Source of the DNA: CADEDH01 sp963732695 | GTDB taxonomy: Bacteria > Actinomycetota > Acidimicrobiia > Acidimicrobiales > SZUA-35 | Assembly (NCBI GenBank): GCA_963732695.1 | Contig: CAVTAP010000013.1 | Coordinates: 62,001 to 126,000 of the forward strand | DNA: 64,000 nt | Direction: 5' to 3' | In this document: positions 17,560 to 25,669 of the stretch, in pieces | Layout of the letters: every line of letters starts with the position of its first letter | Position numbering within the stretch: position 1 is the first letter of the stretch | Made by a program: the position numbers and the translations under genes | Notes under the pieces: generated by a model | Database searches by the model: none | What the model was told of the DNA's origin: nothing | What the model saw: the letters and a program-made list of their open reading frames with translations, nothing else

Positions 17560-18420
17560 TCAGTTGACGGACCCGGCCCCGGCGTGGGCCGGGTCCCAGA
17601 CCTGCACGGTGCCGTCGTCGCTGGTTGACGCCACGCGGCCGTCGGCTGAGCTGCCGCAGGGCGGTGACCTGCTCGGTGTGGCCGGGGTAGGCGTCGATGA
17701 CGGTGGCCGGGTCGGCCGGGTCCCACAGCAGGACGGCCGTGTCCATCCCAGCGGAGGCGATCCAGCCGTTGGCGAGCTGGATGATGGCCCGCACCGAGTC
17801 GGTGTCGGAGCCGGTGGCCCGGTCGGCGTGGCCGGTGAAGGTGGCGATCGTCTGGTCGGTTCGGGCCGGGTCCCAGATCCGCACTGTGCCGTCGGCCCCG
17901 CCGGAAGCGATGAGGCCGCCGGCCAGGGGGACGATCGCTCGCACCGCGTCGTCGTTGGGGTCACCCGCCGCCTCGTAGTGCCCGGCGTAGATGACGGCTG
18001 TCGAGCCGGGCCGCCCCGGGGTCCACAGGTGGACCTCGCCATCGGCGCTGCCCGAGGCGATACGGCCGTCGGGCAGCTCGGCCAGTGACCAGACGGCGTC
18101 GCCGTCGTCGCTGCCGGCCCGCTCATGGTGCTGGGTGTAGCGGTCGAGGAGGCTCCTGGGCTGGTCCGGGTCCCAGATCTGCACGGTGCCGTCGTCGCCG
18201 CCCGAGGCCACCCGGCCGTCGGCCAGCTGGATCACGGCGTACACGTCGTCGTTGCTGGAATCGTTGACTCCGTCGCGGTGGCCGGTGTAGGCCGTGGTCG
18301 GCTCGTCGGGGTGGGCCGGGTCCCACAGCTGCACGGTGCCGTCGGCCCCGGCCAGGGCCAGGCGGCCGTCGTCCAGGAGGGTCACGGCGTACAGGGCGTC
18401 GCCCGCCTGAGTCGTCCACC
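17560..18420 (-). pseudogene. Detached WD40-like propeller of the upstream kinase (frameshifted)
   Basis: The minus-strand frame continues the kinase C-terminus after a frame break near 18395-18425. It carries repeats of the form DGR-I/V-AS-G-DGTV-x-I/L-WDP: LLDDGRLALAG, LADGRVASGG, LPDGRIASGS, LAGGLIASGG and LANGWIASAG. A last one, ADGRVASTS, is reached only after a second frame break near 17640-17660. With the blade still in the kinase ORF there are seven, exactly one full propeller. The unbroken pattern says the breaks are recent or technical. The tail ends WDPAHAGAGSVN and stops at 17560. Confidence 0.75.
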
Positions 18421-19872
18421 GTGGTCCCGGTAGCCCGACCAGACCATGGCCTCCTGCGGACGGGCCGGGTCGGCCACGATCACCGTGCCGTCGGCCGACA
18501 CCGAGGCCAGGCGGCCGTCGGGGAGCTGGGTGACACCCAGCACGGCGTCGTCGTCGGGGTCGGCCGCCTGCTGGCGGTGGCTGGGGTCGACGACGGGGGC
18601 GGCCGGCGCAGCATCGTCGTCGCCGCCTCGGTCGCTCAGCCGAACCGCCACCGCCACACCGGCCGCCACGGCCACCGCCGCGAACGTGGCCGCCGCTGCC
18701 AACAGCCAGCGCCGCCGGCCCGGCCGTGCCTGCGCCGGTGGCGACCGGGCTGTCGGCCACCGTGGCCGGCCGGGTCTCACCCGACGGCGGCGCCGGTGCC
18801 GTTCGATCTGGCCATCCGGCTCACCGCCGACGAGGGCCTGCACGGTCGTGATCGTGTGATCCACGCTGGTGGCGTCGTGCCCGGCCGGTGTTGGCCCGGC
18901 CGGTGCCGGGCCGACCGATCCCGGGCCGGTGGGGGCGGCCGAGACGACGAGGGGGGCGGGCCCCGAGGGCCAGGGGCCGGTGGAGGCGCCGAGGTGGGCG
19001 ACGGCGTGGCGCAGGTGGAGCAACTCGGCCGTGAGGTCGGCAGCCGTCAGCGGCCGCTCCGGCGGCTCCTTGGCCAGGGCCCGGGTGAAGAAGCCGTCGA
19101 GGGCCGGGATGCCGGTGGGCGGGACGGGGTCGAGCAGGATCTGGCGCATGAGGCCCACGTGAGTGGGGGCCTGGAACGGGGGGCGGCCGACGCCGAGGGT
19201 GTAGAGGGAGGCGGCGAGGGAGTAGAGGTCGGAGCGCTCGTCCCGGGGGTCGATGATCAGCTCGGCATCGGGGTCCGACGTGCCGCCGAAGATCTCGGGC
19301 GCCGTGTAGTGGATCGAGTAGGCCAGCTGGCTGGTGCCACTGGCCTCCCGGATGGCCGAGATGCCGAAGTCGGTGAGCTTCACCGTGCCGGCCCCCGACA
19401 CCAGGATGTTGCCCGGCTTCACGTCCTTGTGGAGGATGCCCCGACCGTGGGTGAAGCCCAGGGCGGAGGCGATGGCCAGGGCGGCCTCGACCGCCTCGGA
19501 CCAGGGGACGGCGCCCTCGGTGGCCAGCCGGTGGGCCAGGGAACCGCCGGCCATGTGCTCCATCACCAGGTAGGGCTGGCCGGAGCGGTGGAGGTAGCCG
19601 GCCCGGAGCAGGGTGACCACGTGCTGGTGCTCGCCGGCGGTGCCCATCGTGAGGCACTCCCGGTCGAAGCGGCGTCGGCCCGAGTCGTCCACCGCCGCCA
19701 GCACCTTGACCGCCACCCGGCGGCCGGCGTTGGCCTCCAGAGCCGAGTAGACGGTCGCAAAGCCGCCGGTACCGATGGCCCGGAAGTCGCTCAGGCCGTC
19801 GATGTCCAGATCGGGAGCGGGCGGTGCGGGCGGCTGGTGTTGGCTGTCGCTCACTGGTCGCCCCACGGACAC
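18382..19872 (-). CDS. Ser/Thr protein kinase (PknB-like) with transmembrane segment, C-terminus frameshifted
   Basis: The N-terminal kinase domain spans about residues 28-285. Its G-loop is GTGGFATVYSALE, the Lys is in RVAVKVL, the catalytic loop is ILHKDVKPGN (HKD instead of HRD), DFG is in LTDFGIS and the APE site is YTAPEIFG. A Pro/Ala linker, one membrane helix (LLAAAATFAAVAVAAGVAVAV, about 415-435) and the first WD40-like blade follow. The ORF then ends early at GGRLRRATPCTP by frameshift. The layout is a membrane sensor kinase with an external propeller. GTG 19872 is preferred because TAGCCT lies six bases upstream; GTG 19854 is the alternative. Confidence 0.85.
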   Translation of the reverse strand: MSVGRPVSDSQHQPPAPPAPDLDIDGLSDFRAIGTGGFATVYSALEANAGRRVAVKVLAAVDDSGRRRFDRECLTMGTAGEHQHVVTLLRAGYLHRSGQPYLVMEHMAGGSLAHRLATEGAVPWSEAVEAALAIASALGFTHGRGILHKDVKPGNILVSGAGTVKLTDFGISAIREASGTSQLAYSIHYTAPEIFGGTSDPDAELIIDPRDERSDLYSLAASLYTLGVGRPPFQAPTHVGLMRQILLDPVPPTGIPALDGFFTRALAKEPPERPLTAADLTAELLHLRHAVAHLGASTGPWPSGPAPLVVSAAPTGPGSVGPAPAGPTPAGHDATSVDHTITTVQALVGGEPDGQIERHRRRRRVRPGRPRWPTARSPPAQARPGRRRWLLAAAATFAAVAVAAGVAVAVRLSDRGGDDDAAPAAPVVDPSHRQQAADPDDDAVLGVTQLPDGRLASVSADGTVIVADPARPQEAMVWSGYRDHGGRLRRATPCTP

Positions 19873-19908
19873 GGGGCCAGGCTAGCGGGGCGGCCGCCCC
19901 GCCTCTGG

Positions 19909-20694
19909 TCAGCGGCCCTGGTAGCTCGGGTCGCGCTTCTCGAGGAAGGCGGCCACGCTCTCCTGGTGGTCGGCGCTGGCCAGCAGCTCGCCCAGGCGGG
20001 GGCCGAGGTAACGCTGGAGCTCGTCTCGCTGGCCGGTGCGGGCGTAGGCGATGGCCCGCTTGGCCGCCCGGACGGCGAGGGGGGCGTTGACCGTCATGCG
20101 GGCGGCCAGGGCCCGGGCGGCGGCCGGGAGATCGGCGTCGGGCACCACCTGGGTCACGAGGCCGATCTCGTGGGCCCGGCGGGCGTCGATCAGGTCGCCG
20201 GTGAGGAGGATCTCGGCCGCCGCGGCGGTGCCGACGAGCTGGGGCAGGAGCTCGAAGCTGTCGGGGCCGGCCACGATGGCCCGCTTCACGAACATCTCGG
20301 AGAACCGGGCCGACTCGCCGGCGATCCGGATGTCGGCCAGCAGGCTCAGCTCCATGCCGTAGCCGACGGCGGCGCCGTTGACAGCGGCGATGATCGGCTT
20401 GTCGGAGCGTTTCATCGGCGCGCTGGGCAGCTCCAGCTCGCCGGTGGCGATGCGGCGCGACAGCTCGGCCGCCCCCGCCCCCAGCAGCTCGATCACGTCG
20501 TCGCCGGTGCAGAAGCCCCGGCCGTTGCCGGTGAAGATGATGGCGCGCACCCCGTCGTCGGCGTTGGCCTCCTCGAAGCGGTGGGTGAGCAGCTCGTAGG
20601 CCTCGTAGTTGAGCGAGTTGTACCGCTCGGGCCGGTTGATCGTGATCGTGGCCACGTGATCGGCCACGTCGTACAGGACGACCGATTCGGTCAT
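19909..20694 (-). CDS. Enoyl-CoA hydratase/isomerase family protein
   Basis: A 261-residue crotonase-fold protein. The first oxyanion strand is IIFTGNGRGFCTGDD and the second GG-type loop is AAVNGAAVGYGMELSLLADIRIA. The glutamate position is kept in RFSEMFVKRA. It acts on acyl-CoA thioesters; hydration versus isomerisation cannot be told. A good ribosome site (AGGAGGAACCC) precedes ATG 20694. It is the last of four same-strand genes with two other crotonases and a VOC protein, with 28, 27 and 17 bases between neighbours, so a single transcript is plausible. Confidence 0.9.
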   Translation of the reverse strand: MTESVVLYDVADHVATITINRPERYNSLNYEAYELLTHRFEEANADDGVRAIIFTGNGRGFCTGDDVIELLGAGAAELSRRIATGELELPSAPMKRSDKPIIAAVNGAAVGYGMELSLLADIRIAGESARFSEMFVKRAIVAGPDSFELLPQLVGTAAAAEILLTGDLIDARRAHEIGLVTQVVPDADLPAAARALAARMTVNAPLAVRAAKRAIAYARTGQRDELQRYLGPRLGELLASADHQESVAAFLEKRDPSYQGR

Positions 20695-20722
20695 GGGTTC
20701 CTCCTGGTCCTTGCTCGGGTGC

Positions 20723-21496
20723 TCAGCGGCCCTTGAAGACGGGGGTGCGCTTCTCCACGAAGGCCTTGAACGCCTCGCGGGTGTCTTCGCTGGCCGTGAT
20801 GGCGTTGTGCCGCTCGGTTTCGGCCGTGATGTAGTCGCCCAGGCCGACACGCTCGGCGTCGAGGAAGTTGGCCTTCATTCCCCGGATGGCCAGGGGGGCC
20901 GCCCCGGCCAGGCGGGCCACCGCCCGCTCCACCTCGTCGACGAACCGGTCGTCGTCGAACACGTCGATCACCAGCCCGATCCGCTTGGCCTCGTCGGCCC
21001 CGAACTTCCCGGGCAGGAAGTACAGCTCCCGGGCCTTGGCCGCCCCCACCAGGCGGGGCAGGGTCCACGGGCCGGCCATGTCGCCGGCCACGGCCACATC
21101 GAGGAAGGCCGAGTTGAACACCGCCCCCGCCGTGGCGAACCGCAGATCGCAGGCACAGGCCCAGCCGAACCCGGCCCCGGCCGCCGCCCCGTTGACCGCC
21201 GCCACCGTCACCGCCGGCATCTCGTGGAGCAGCCGTGTGATCTCGAACGTCTCCGCCGGCGCCCCCGGATCGGCCGCCCCCGACGAGTAGTGCCGCAGGT
21301 CCGCCCCCACACAGAACGACGAGCCGGCCCCGGTCAGCACCACGACCGACAGCGACGAGTCGGCCGCCGCCGCGGCGACCACCTCGTACAGCTCGCGCAT
21401 CATCACCCCGGTGATGCCGTTGCGGCTCTCCGGTCGGTTGAGCGTGATTCGCCCCACCCCACCGGCCGCCTCCCACAGGATCGTCTCGTAGGCCAT
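20723..21496 (-). CDS. Enoyl-CoA hydratase/isomerase family protein
   Basis: A 257-residue crotonase with ITLNRPESRNGITGVMM at the N-terminus. The oxyanion strand is VVLTGAGSSFCVGADLRH and the second loop AAVNGAAAGAGFGWACACDLRFA. The usual Glu of the PE motif is replaced: FNSAFLDVAVAGDMAG has Leu-Asp at this site, so it may not be a hydratase. It is in the same direction as, and close to, the other two crotonases. The C-terminus ends in TPVFKGR, like its neighbour (DPSYQGR), which is typical of this family. Confidence 0.9.
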   Translation of the reverse strand: MAYETILWEAAGGVGRITLNRPESRNGITGVMMRELYEVVAAAAADSSLSVVVLTGAGSSFCVGADLRHYSSGAADPGAPAETFEITRLLHEMPAVTVAAVNGAAAGAGFGWACACDLRFATAGAVFNSAFLDVAVAGDMAGPWTLPRLVGAAKARELYFLPGKFGADEAKRIGLVIDVFDDDRFVDEVERAVARLAGAAPLAIRGMKANFLDAERVGLGDYITAETERHNAITASEDTREAFKAFVEKRTPVFKGR

Positions 21497-21523
21497 GGCG
21501 CCAGCCTGCCACAGCCGGAGCGC

Positions 21524-21895
21524 TCAGCCGAACGTGTGGTGCACGGCCTCCACGTTGTTGCCGTCGAGGTCCCGCACGAACCCTCCGTAGTAGCCGGGGT
21601 GGTACTCGGGCCACAGCCGGGCCTCGTGCAACACCTCGACCCCCTCGGCCCGGGCCGCCTCCACGAAGGCGTCGACCTCCTCCCGGGAACCGGCCCGGAA
21701 GCAGATGTGGATGTCGGTGTGGGGCGCCCCGGCGTCGCCCACCGGCCCGAGCCAGAAGCTGGGGAAGTCCCGCCCCAGGCCGTGCACGTCGCCGTAGCTC
21801 ATGATGGTGGAGCCGCCCAGGGGAGCCAGGATCTTCTCGTAGAAGGCCTTGGCCGCCGCCGGGTCGGCGCACTGGATCGAGATGTGGTCGAGCAT
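21524..21895 (-). CDS. VOC family (glyoxalase/bleomycin-resistance fold) protein
   Basis: A 123-residue vicinal-oxygen-chelate protein. It starts MLDHISIQCADPAAAKAFYE (first metal His at 4), has GPVGDAGAPHTDIHICF in the middle and ends in FVRDLDGNNVEAVHHTFG, where the D-DG-N-x-E strand gives the last metal ligand. Such proteins are lyases, dioxygenases or binding proteins; the reaction here is unknown. It sits between two crotonase genes with short gaps, so it may act on the same CoA-ester or aldehyde by-products. Confidence 0.88.
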   Translation of the reverse strand: MLDHISIQCADPAAAKAFYEKILAPLGGSTIMSYGDVHGLGRDFPSFWLGPVGDAGAPHTDIHICFRAGSREEVDAFVEAARAEGVEVLHEARLWPEYHPGYYGGFVRDLDGNNVEAVHHTFG

Positions 21896-21912
21896 GCCCC
21901 GATCCTCGCACG

Positions 21913-22731
21913 TCAGGCGGGGTTGTCGCCGCCCCCTTCGGTCCCGGCGGTGGCGCGGTCCACGGCGTCACGCAGCTCGGACCCGAAGAAGTTCAGCAGT
22001 TCCAGGGCATTGGAGTAGTCCATGGCCGCCACCCCGCCCAGCCGGAGCCACTGGTTCAGCGCCTTCTTGGTGTAGCGGATGGCGAACGGTGCCCCTTCGG
22101 CCAGCCGCTCGGCGTACCGCCGGGCCGTAGGCACCACGTCGGCCGCCGGACGGGCCAGGCTCACCAGCCCGATCCGCTCCGCCTCGGCCCCGCTCACCGG
22201 GTCCGACGTCAGCAGATACAGCTTCGCCTTCGCCATCCCGCACAACAGCGGCCAGATCATGGCCGCGTGGTCACCGGCGGCCAGGCCCATGGCCACGTGG
22301 GGATCGACCAGCTCGGCGTCGTCGGCCGCGATCGATATGTCGGCCAGCAGCGCCACCGCCAGGCCGCCTCCGGCCGCCTTGCCGTTGATGGCGGCCACGA
22401 TCGGCTTGTCCAGCTCCACCATCTTGTAGACGATGTCCACCCCCTCCTTCGCCATCCGCTGGAGCAGGTCGAAGGTGTCTTCCTTGCTCATCCCGGGAAT
22501 GGCCTTCACCCCGTGGAGGTCGGCGCTGACGTAGAACTCGTCGCCCTCGCCGGTCACCAGGATCGACCGCACCGCCCGGTCCTCGCCCAACCGGGTCCAC
22601 ACCGTCGAGATCTCCCGGTGGATCTCGGCCTGGCGTCGCCCCACCGACCCCACCACCGGGATCGCCACCGTCGCCACCCCCAGCTCGTCGACCGATATCC
22701 GCAGGTGCTGGTACTCGCTGTAGTCGCTCAT
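21913..22731 (-). CDS. Enoyl-CoA hydratase/isomerase family protein
   Basis: A 272-residue crotonase. SILVTGEGDEFYVSADLHGV and AAINGKAAGGGLAVALLADISIA are the two oxyanion loops. In the active-site stretch AELVDPHVAMGLAAGDHAAM the usual PE is PH, so the hydratase glutamate is not obvious. The tail RYTKKALNQWLRLGGVAAMD is the helical C-terminal region. This subgroup is common next to mycobacterial and acidimicrobial sterol or lipid genes, but the substrate is not inferable. It is probably the first gene of the four-gene crotonase/VOC set; a weak GGGATG sits before ATG 22731. Confidence 0.88.
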   Translation of the reverse strand: MSDYSEYQHLRISVDELGVATVAIPVVGSVGRRQAEIHREISTVWTRLGEDRAVRSILVTGEGDEFYVSADLHGVKAIPGMSKEDTFDLLQRMAKEGVDIVYKMVELDKPIVAAINGKAAGGGLAVALLADISIAADDAELVDPHVAMGLAAGDHAAMIWPLLCGMAKAKLYLLTSDPVSGAEAERIGLVSLARPAADVVPTARRYAERLAEGAPFAIRYTKKALNQWLRLGGVAAMDYSNALELLNFFGSELRDAVDRATAGTEGGGDNPA

Positions 22732-22812
22732 GGAACCCAGCATCCCACCGGCGGTACCCTTACGACATCAGTGAACGCCACCGGCCCGGCGAGGGGGCCG
22801 GCGTCGGGAGGT

Positions 22813-22864
22813 GACCGCCGTGGATGACTGCCGTGGATGACCGCCATGGATGACCGCCATGGAT
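22813..22864 (+). repeat. Four tandem 13-bp repeats covering the start codon
   Basis: The unit GACCGCC(G/A)TGGAT occurs four times, with one base change in copy 2 (GACTGCCG...). Each copy carries a GTG or ATG followed by GAT GAC. Only the last copy reads into the downstream gene; the first three starts (22820, 22833, 22846) each meet TGA after six codons. A strong ribosome site, GGGAGGTG, lies just before copy 1. A single copy would place the gene start directly behind that site, so the array looks like an expanded start-codon duplication. Confidence 0.9.
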
Positions 22865-23140
22865 GACGAGGAGCTGCAGGCGTTCTTCCGGGGGCTGCGG
22901 GTGAACACCGGAGCGTTGCTCATGACCGAGCCGGGGCTGCCCCGGTGGCCGAGCGGTCACCCCTATCAGGTGCTGTTCTCGTTCGACGACGAGAGCCGGG
23001 CCCAGGAGCTGATCGTCAGCCCGACCGGTGACCTCCTGGTATGGACCGAGGTGGAGAGCGACGACTGCCGGGACTGGACGGTGGCTCTGGCCCCGCCCGA
23101 GGTCGCCGCCGCCGCTCGGGCCTCGTTCAGCCGGGGCTGA
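22859..23140 (+). CDS. Small acidic protein, unrecognised
   Basis: A 93-residue soluble protein beginning MDDEELQAFFRGLRVNTGAL, with a mid-section WPSGHPYQVLFSFDDESRAQ and ending in AARASFSRG. It is mildly acidic with no membrane segment. The start at 22859 is the last of four repeat-borne starts; ATG 22850 is also in frame. Expression is expected to depend on the repeat count because the best ribosome site is now 46 bases upstream. It converges on a secreted-protein gene. No family was recognised. Confidence 0.6.
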   Translation: MDDEELQAFFRGLRVNTGALLMTEPGLPRWPSGHPYQVLFSFDDESRAQELIVSPTGDLLVWTEVESDDCRDWTVALAPPEVAAAARASFSRG

Positions 23141-23168
23141 CCCAGCACTGACCGGCCCCGGTACCCGA

Positions 23169-23966
23169 TCACGGCTTCTCCTCCAGCGTGGCCCCGGTGG
23201 CTGTCAGCTGGGCCGCCTGATCGGCCGCCGACACCGCCATCGGCCCGGGGGGTGGCGGGTCGACCGGCACCGGCTGCACCGCCGGCTTGTGGCGGCGGTC
23301 GAACGGCGGCGAGGCCGGGCGGTCGGCGCTGGCGGTACTGGCGGCGGCGGCCGCCGGGACGTCGAGCAGGTAGGCGCCCGACTGCACCGTGCCCCCGTGC
23401 CAGGATCCGTTGAGGTTGTGGCCCGTGCTGACCGTGTTGTACCAGCCGGCGCCGCACGGGGGTGAGCTGTAACCCCACCACACGGCCAGGCCGGTGGCGG
23501 CCGTGGTGTTCGTCAGGTAGCCCGTGTCGAGGCAGGTGTCCCAGGTGTTGGCCGCGCCGTTGTACTTCTGGAGCACGTTGCGGAGCCGGATCGAGCCGGG
23601 CGCCCGCTGCCACGGCCCGTACCCGTCGTAGACCAGCACGTCGGCGTAGCCCTTGCTGCTGCTCGTCTCGGCCGCTCCCCACACCCACTCCAGGCCGTTG
23701 ACCAGGTAGGTGCGGGAGTTGGTCCACGCCGGCGACGACGACCAGAGCGTCCAGCGGCACTTGTCGATCCCGGTGGACAGGTCACGCAGGCAGATGCATT
23801 TGTACGTGCCGACCCCGTCGGCCCCGAGCTGCACCACGTTCTTGGTCAGCGAGTTGCACTCCGACGCCGGGGGCGGGATGGCGTCGACGCCGGAGGCCAG
23901 GCCGAAGCCCAGGCCGGCCAGGATCACGAACGCGGCGACGACGACCCGTAGACGGACCGAGCTCAT
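23169..23966 (-). CDS. Secreted Cys/Trp-rich protein of unknown function
   Basis: A 265-residue protein. Residues about 1-29 are a signal peptide (RLRVVVAAFVILAGLGFGLA, then SGVDAIP). The mature part has paired cysteines (YKCICLRDL, DKCRWTLW, WDTCLDTGY, SPPCGAGW) likely to form disulfides outside the cell. It is rich in Trp, Tyr and Gly (VVQLGADGVGTYKC, ADVLVYDGYGPWQ), suggesting a beta-structure. A disordered Pro/Ala tail follows from about 215. ATG 23966 has AGGGGT upstream. No family was recognised; a binding or cell-surface role would be a guess. Confidence 0.6.
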   Translation of the reverse strand: MSSVRLRVVVAAFVILAGLGFGLASGVDAIPPPASECNSLTKNVVQLGADGVGTYKCICLRDLSTGIDKCRWTLWSSSPAWTNSRTYLVNGLEWVWGAAETSSSKGYADVLVYDGYGPWQRAPGSIRLRNVLQKYNGAANTWDTCLDTGYLTNTTAATGLAVWWGYSSPPCGAGWYNTVSTGHNLNGSWHGGTVQSGAYLLDVPAAAAASTASADRPASPPFDRRHKPAVQPVPVDPPPPGPMAVSAADQAAQLTATGATLEEKP

Positions 23967-24044
23967 TGCTGTACCCCTCATGCGGCGGGTCGCCCCCGAC
24001 ACATCCAGGTTGACAGGTGGCGCGGCAGAGGGTCAAAGCAGAGG

Positions 24045-25442
24045 TCAAACGGATCGTGCCACCGGCCTCCACCCGTCGGGCGCCGCCGAGCCTCCGTAGT
24101 AGCTGGCCAGCCGGGTGTGGTGGGGCCGGCCCGGCGCGGCGGGGAGGGCGGGGCCGGTCGATCCGCTGCGGGGCAGGCGGGCCCGGTCCCGGGCCGCGAT
24201 CCCCTGGTGACGGCTGCCGTTGGCGGCCCGGAACGGGCCGGGGGCGCCGGGCTCGGCGATCGGCTCGGTGTTGGACGCCTCCACCACCGGGGCGCAGTCG
24301 AGCACCGAGCGGGCCGAGTTGAACCCGATCACCCCCATGAGGCGGGGCCCCCGGAGGTAGGCGGCCACGAACGACTGCTTGGCCACGTCTCCCTCCACCA
24401 GGGCGATCCGCTCGCCCAGCACCGGCATCCCCACCGACTGGATCTTGATGCCGTGCTGCTCGGACCAGAACCGGGGCACGGGGGTGAAGGGCTCGGTCTT
24501 GGCCCGCCCGTCGAGCAGGCTGTCGGCCGCCGCCCGGGCCATCTCCACGGCGTTGATCCAGTGCTCAACCCGGCGGGGGGCGCGATCGAAGCGGAGGTTG
24601 GGCCAGCGGGCCACGTCACCCGCCGCCACCACATGGTTGAGGCCGACCACGTGGCAGGTCTCGTCGCACAGCACGCCGTCGCTGAGGTCGACCCCCGGCG
24701 TACCCTCCAGCCAACTCACCGCCGGCCGGGTGCCGATGGCCACCAGCACCACGTCGGCCAGCACCTCGCTGCCGTCGCTCAGCTCGAGACGCACGCCGGC
24801 CCGGCTCGTGGTCCAGCGTTCGACGCCGACTCCCGACCGCACATCCACCCCGGCCCGCCGATGGACCTCGGTGAGAGCCTCGCCCAGCTGCTGGCCCAGG
24901 ATGCGGTGGAGCAGCACCGGCGCCCGGTCGATCAGCGTGACGGCCAGGCTGCGGTGCCGGGCGCTGGCCGCCACCTCGCATCCGATGAACCCGCCGCCGA
25001 TGATGGCCACCCGCTTGGCCCCCCGCATGTGCTGGTCGAGCGTCCGGCAGTCGGCCAGGGTCCGCAGCACAGTGATCCGGTCGTCGTGCTCGGGGGCGCC
25101 GGGGAACCGGATCGGCTCCACGCCGCTGGCGATCACCAGACCGTCGTAGTACACCGACTCACCGGAGTCGAGGTCCACCCGGTGCTCTCTCGAGTCGAGG
25201 CCCACCGCCCGCAGGCCGGAGCGCAGCTCCACCCCCAGCTGGGTGAAGGTCTGGAAGCCGAGCTCGGACTCCCGCATCTTGCCCGTCAGCACCTGCTTGG
25301 ACAGCGGGGGCCGGTTGTAGGGCTTGCCCGGCTCGTCGCCCACCATCGTGATGTACCCGTCGAAGCCCCGCTCCCGCAGCCGCTCGGCCGCCCGGAGCCC
25401 GGCCAGGCCGGTACCCACGATCACGATCTCCTGGTCATTCAT
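24045..25442 (-). CDS. FAD-dependent ferredoxin reductase (NAD(P)/FAD oxidoreductase)
   Basis: A 465-residue two-dinucleotide-binding flavoprotein. The FAD site is IVIVGTGLAGLRAAERLRE (residues 6-24), with KPYNRPPLSKQVLTG and GLVIASGVEP following. The NAD(P) site is VAIIGGGFIGCEVAASARH (about 154-172), and the FAD-binding second motif is HVVAAGDVARWPN. The C-terminal reductase domain has RFWSEQHGIKIQSVG. A low-complexity basic tail of about 60 residues follows, longer than in the rhodocoxin/terpredoxin reductase family. ATG 25442 overlaps the ferredoxin stop (ATGA). With the ferredoxin and the b-type membrane protein it forms an electron-transfer set. Confidence 0.9.
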   Translation of the reverse strand: MNDQEIVIVGTGLAGLRAAERLRERGFDGYITMVGDEPGKPYNRPPLSKQVLTGKMRESELGFQTFTQLGVELRSGLRAVGLDSREHRVDLDSGESVYYDGLVIASGVEPIRFPGAPEHDDRITVLRTLADCRTLDQHMRGAKRVAIIGGGFIGCEVAASARHRSLAVTLIDRAPVLLHRILGQQLGEALTEVHRRAGVDVRSGVGVERWTTSRAGVRLELSDGSEVLADVVLVAIGTRPAVSWLEGTPGVDLSDGVLCDETCHVVGLNHVVAAGDVARWPNLRFDRAPRRVEHWINAVEMARAAADSLLDGRAKTEPFTPVPRFWSEQHGIKIQSVGMPVLGERIALVEGDVAKQSFVAAYLRGPRLMGVIGFNSARSVLDCAPVVEASNTEPIAEPGAPGPFRAANGSRHQGIAARDRARLPRSGSTGPALPAAPGRPHHTRLASYYGGSAAPDGWRPVARSV

Positions 25443-25669
25443 CGGTGGCGCTCCTCGACGTGGATGGCCTGCATCGGACACACCCGGGCCGCCTGGCGTA
25501 CCGCCTCCAGATGGCGGCCGTCGGGCTTGGCGTTGTACTCGAGCCGCCCGTCGGCGGTGAGGGTGAACACGTCGGGGGCCTCCTGCTCGCAGATGGCGTA
25601 CAGGTGGCAGTGGTTGCGGTTGACGTTCACCTTGATCCGCAAGTCCATCTTCATCGGCAGCCTCTTCAT
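25439..25669 (-). CDS. [3Fe-4S]-type ferredoxin
   Basis: A 76-residue ferredoxin. Cysteines occur as NHCHLYAICEQEAPDVF and ARVCPMQAIHVEE, the C-x5-C ... CP spacing of single-cluster ferredoxins that serve P450 and oxygenase systems. The middle position, usually Cys, His or Ala, is Tyr (CHLYAIC), so a [3Fe-4S] or an odd [4Fe-4S] cluster is likely. ATG 25669 overlaps the stop of the membrane b-type gene. ATG 25654 has AAGAGG six bases upstream and could also be used. It probably shuttles electrons between the reductase and a membrane or oxygenase partner. Confidence 0.88.
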   Translation of the reverse strand: MKRLPMKMDLRIKVNVNRNHCHLYAICEQEAPDVFTLTADGRLEYNAKPDGRHLEAVRQAARVCPMQAIHVEERHR

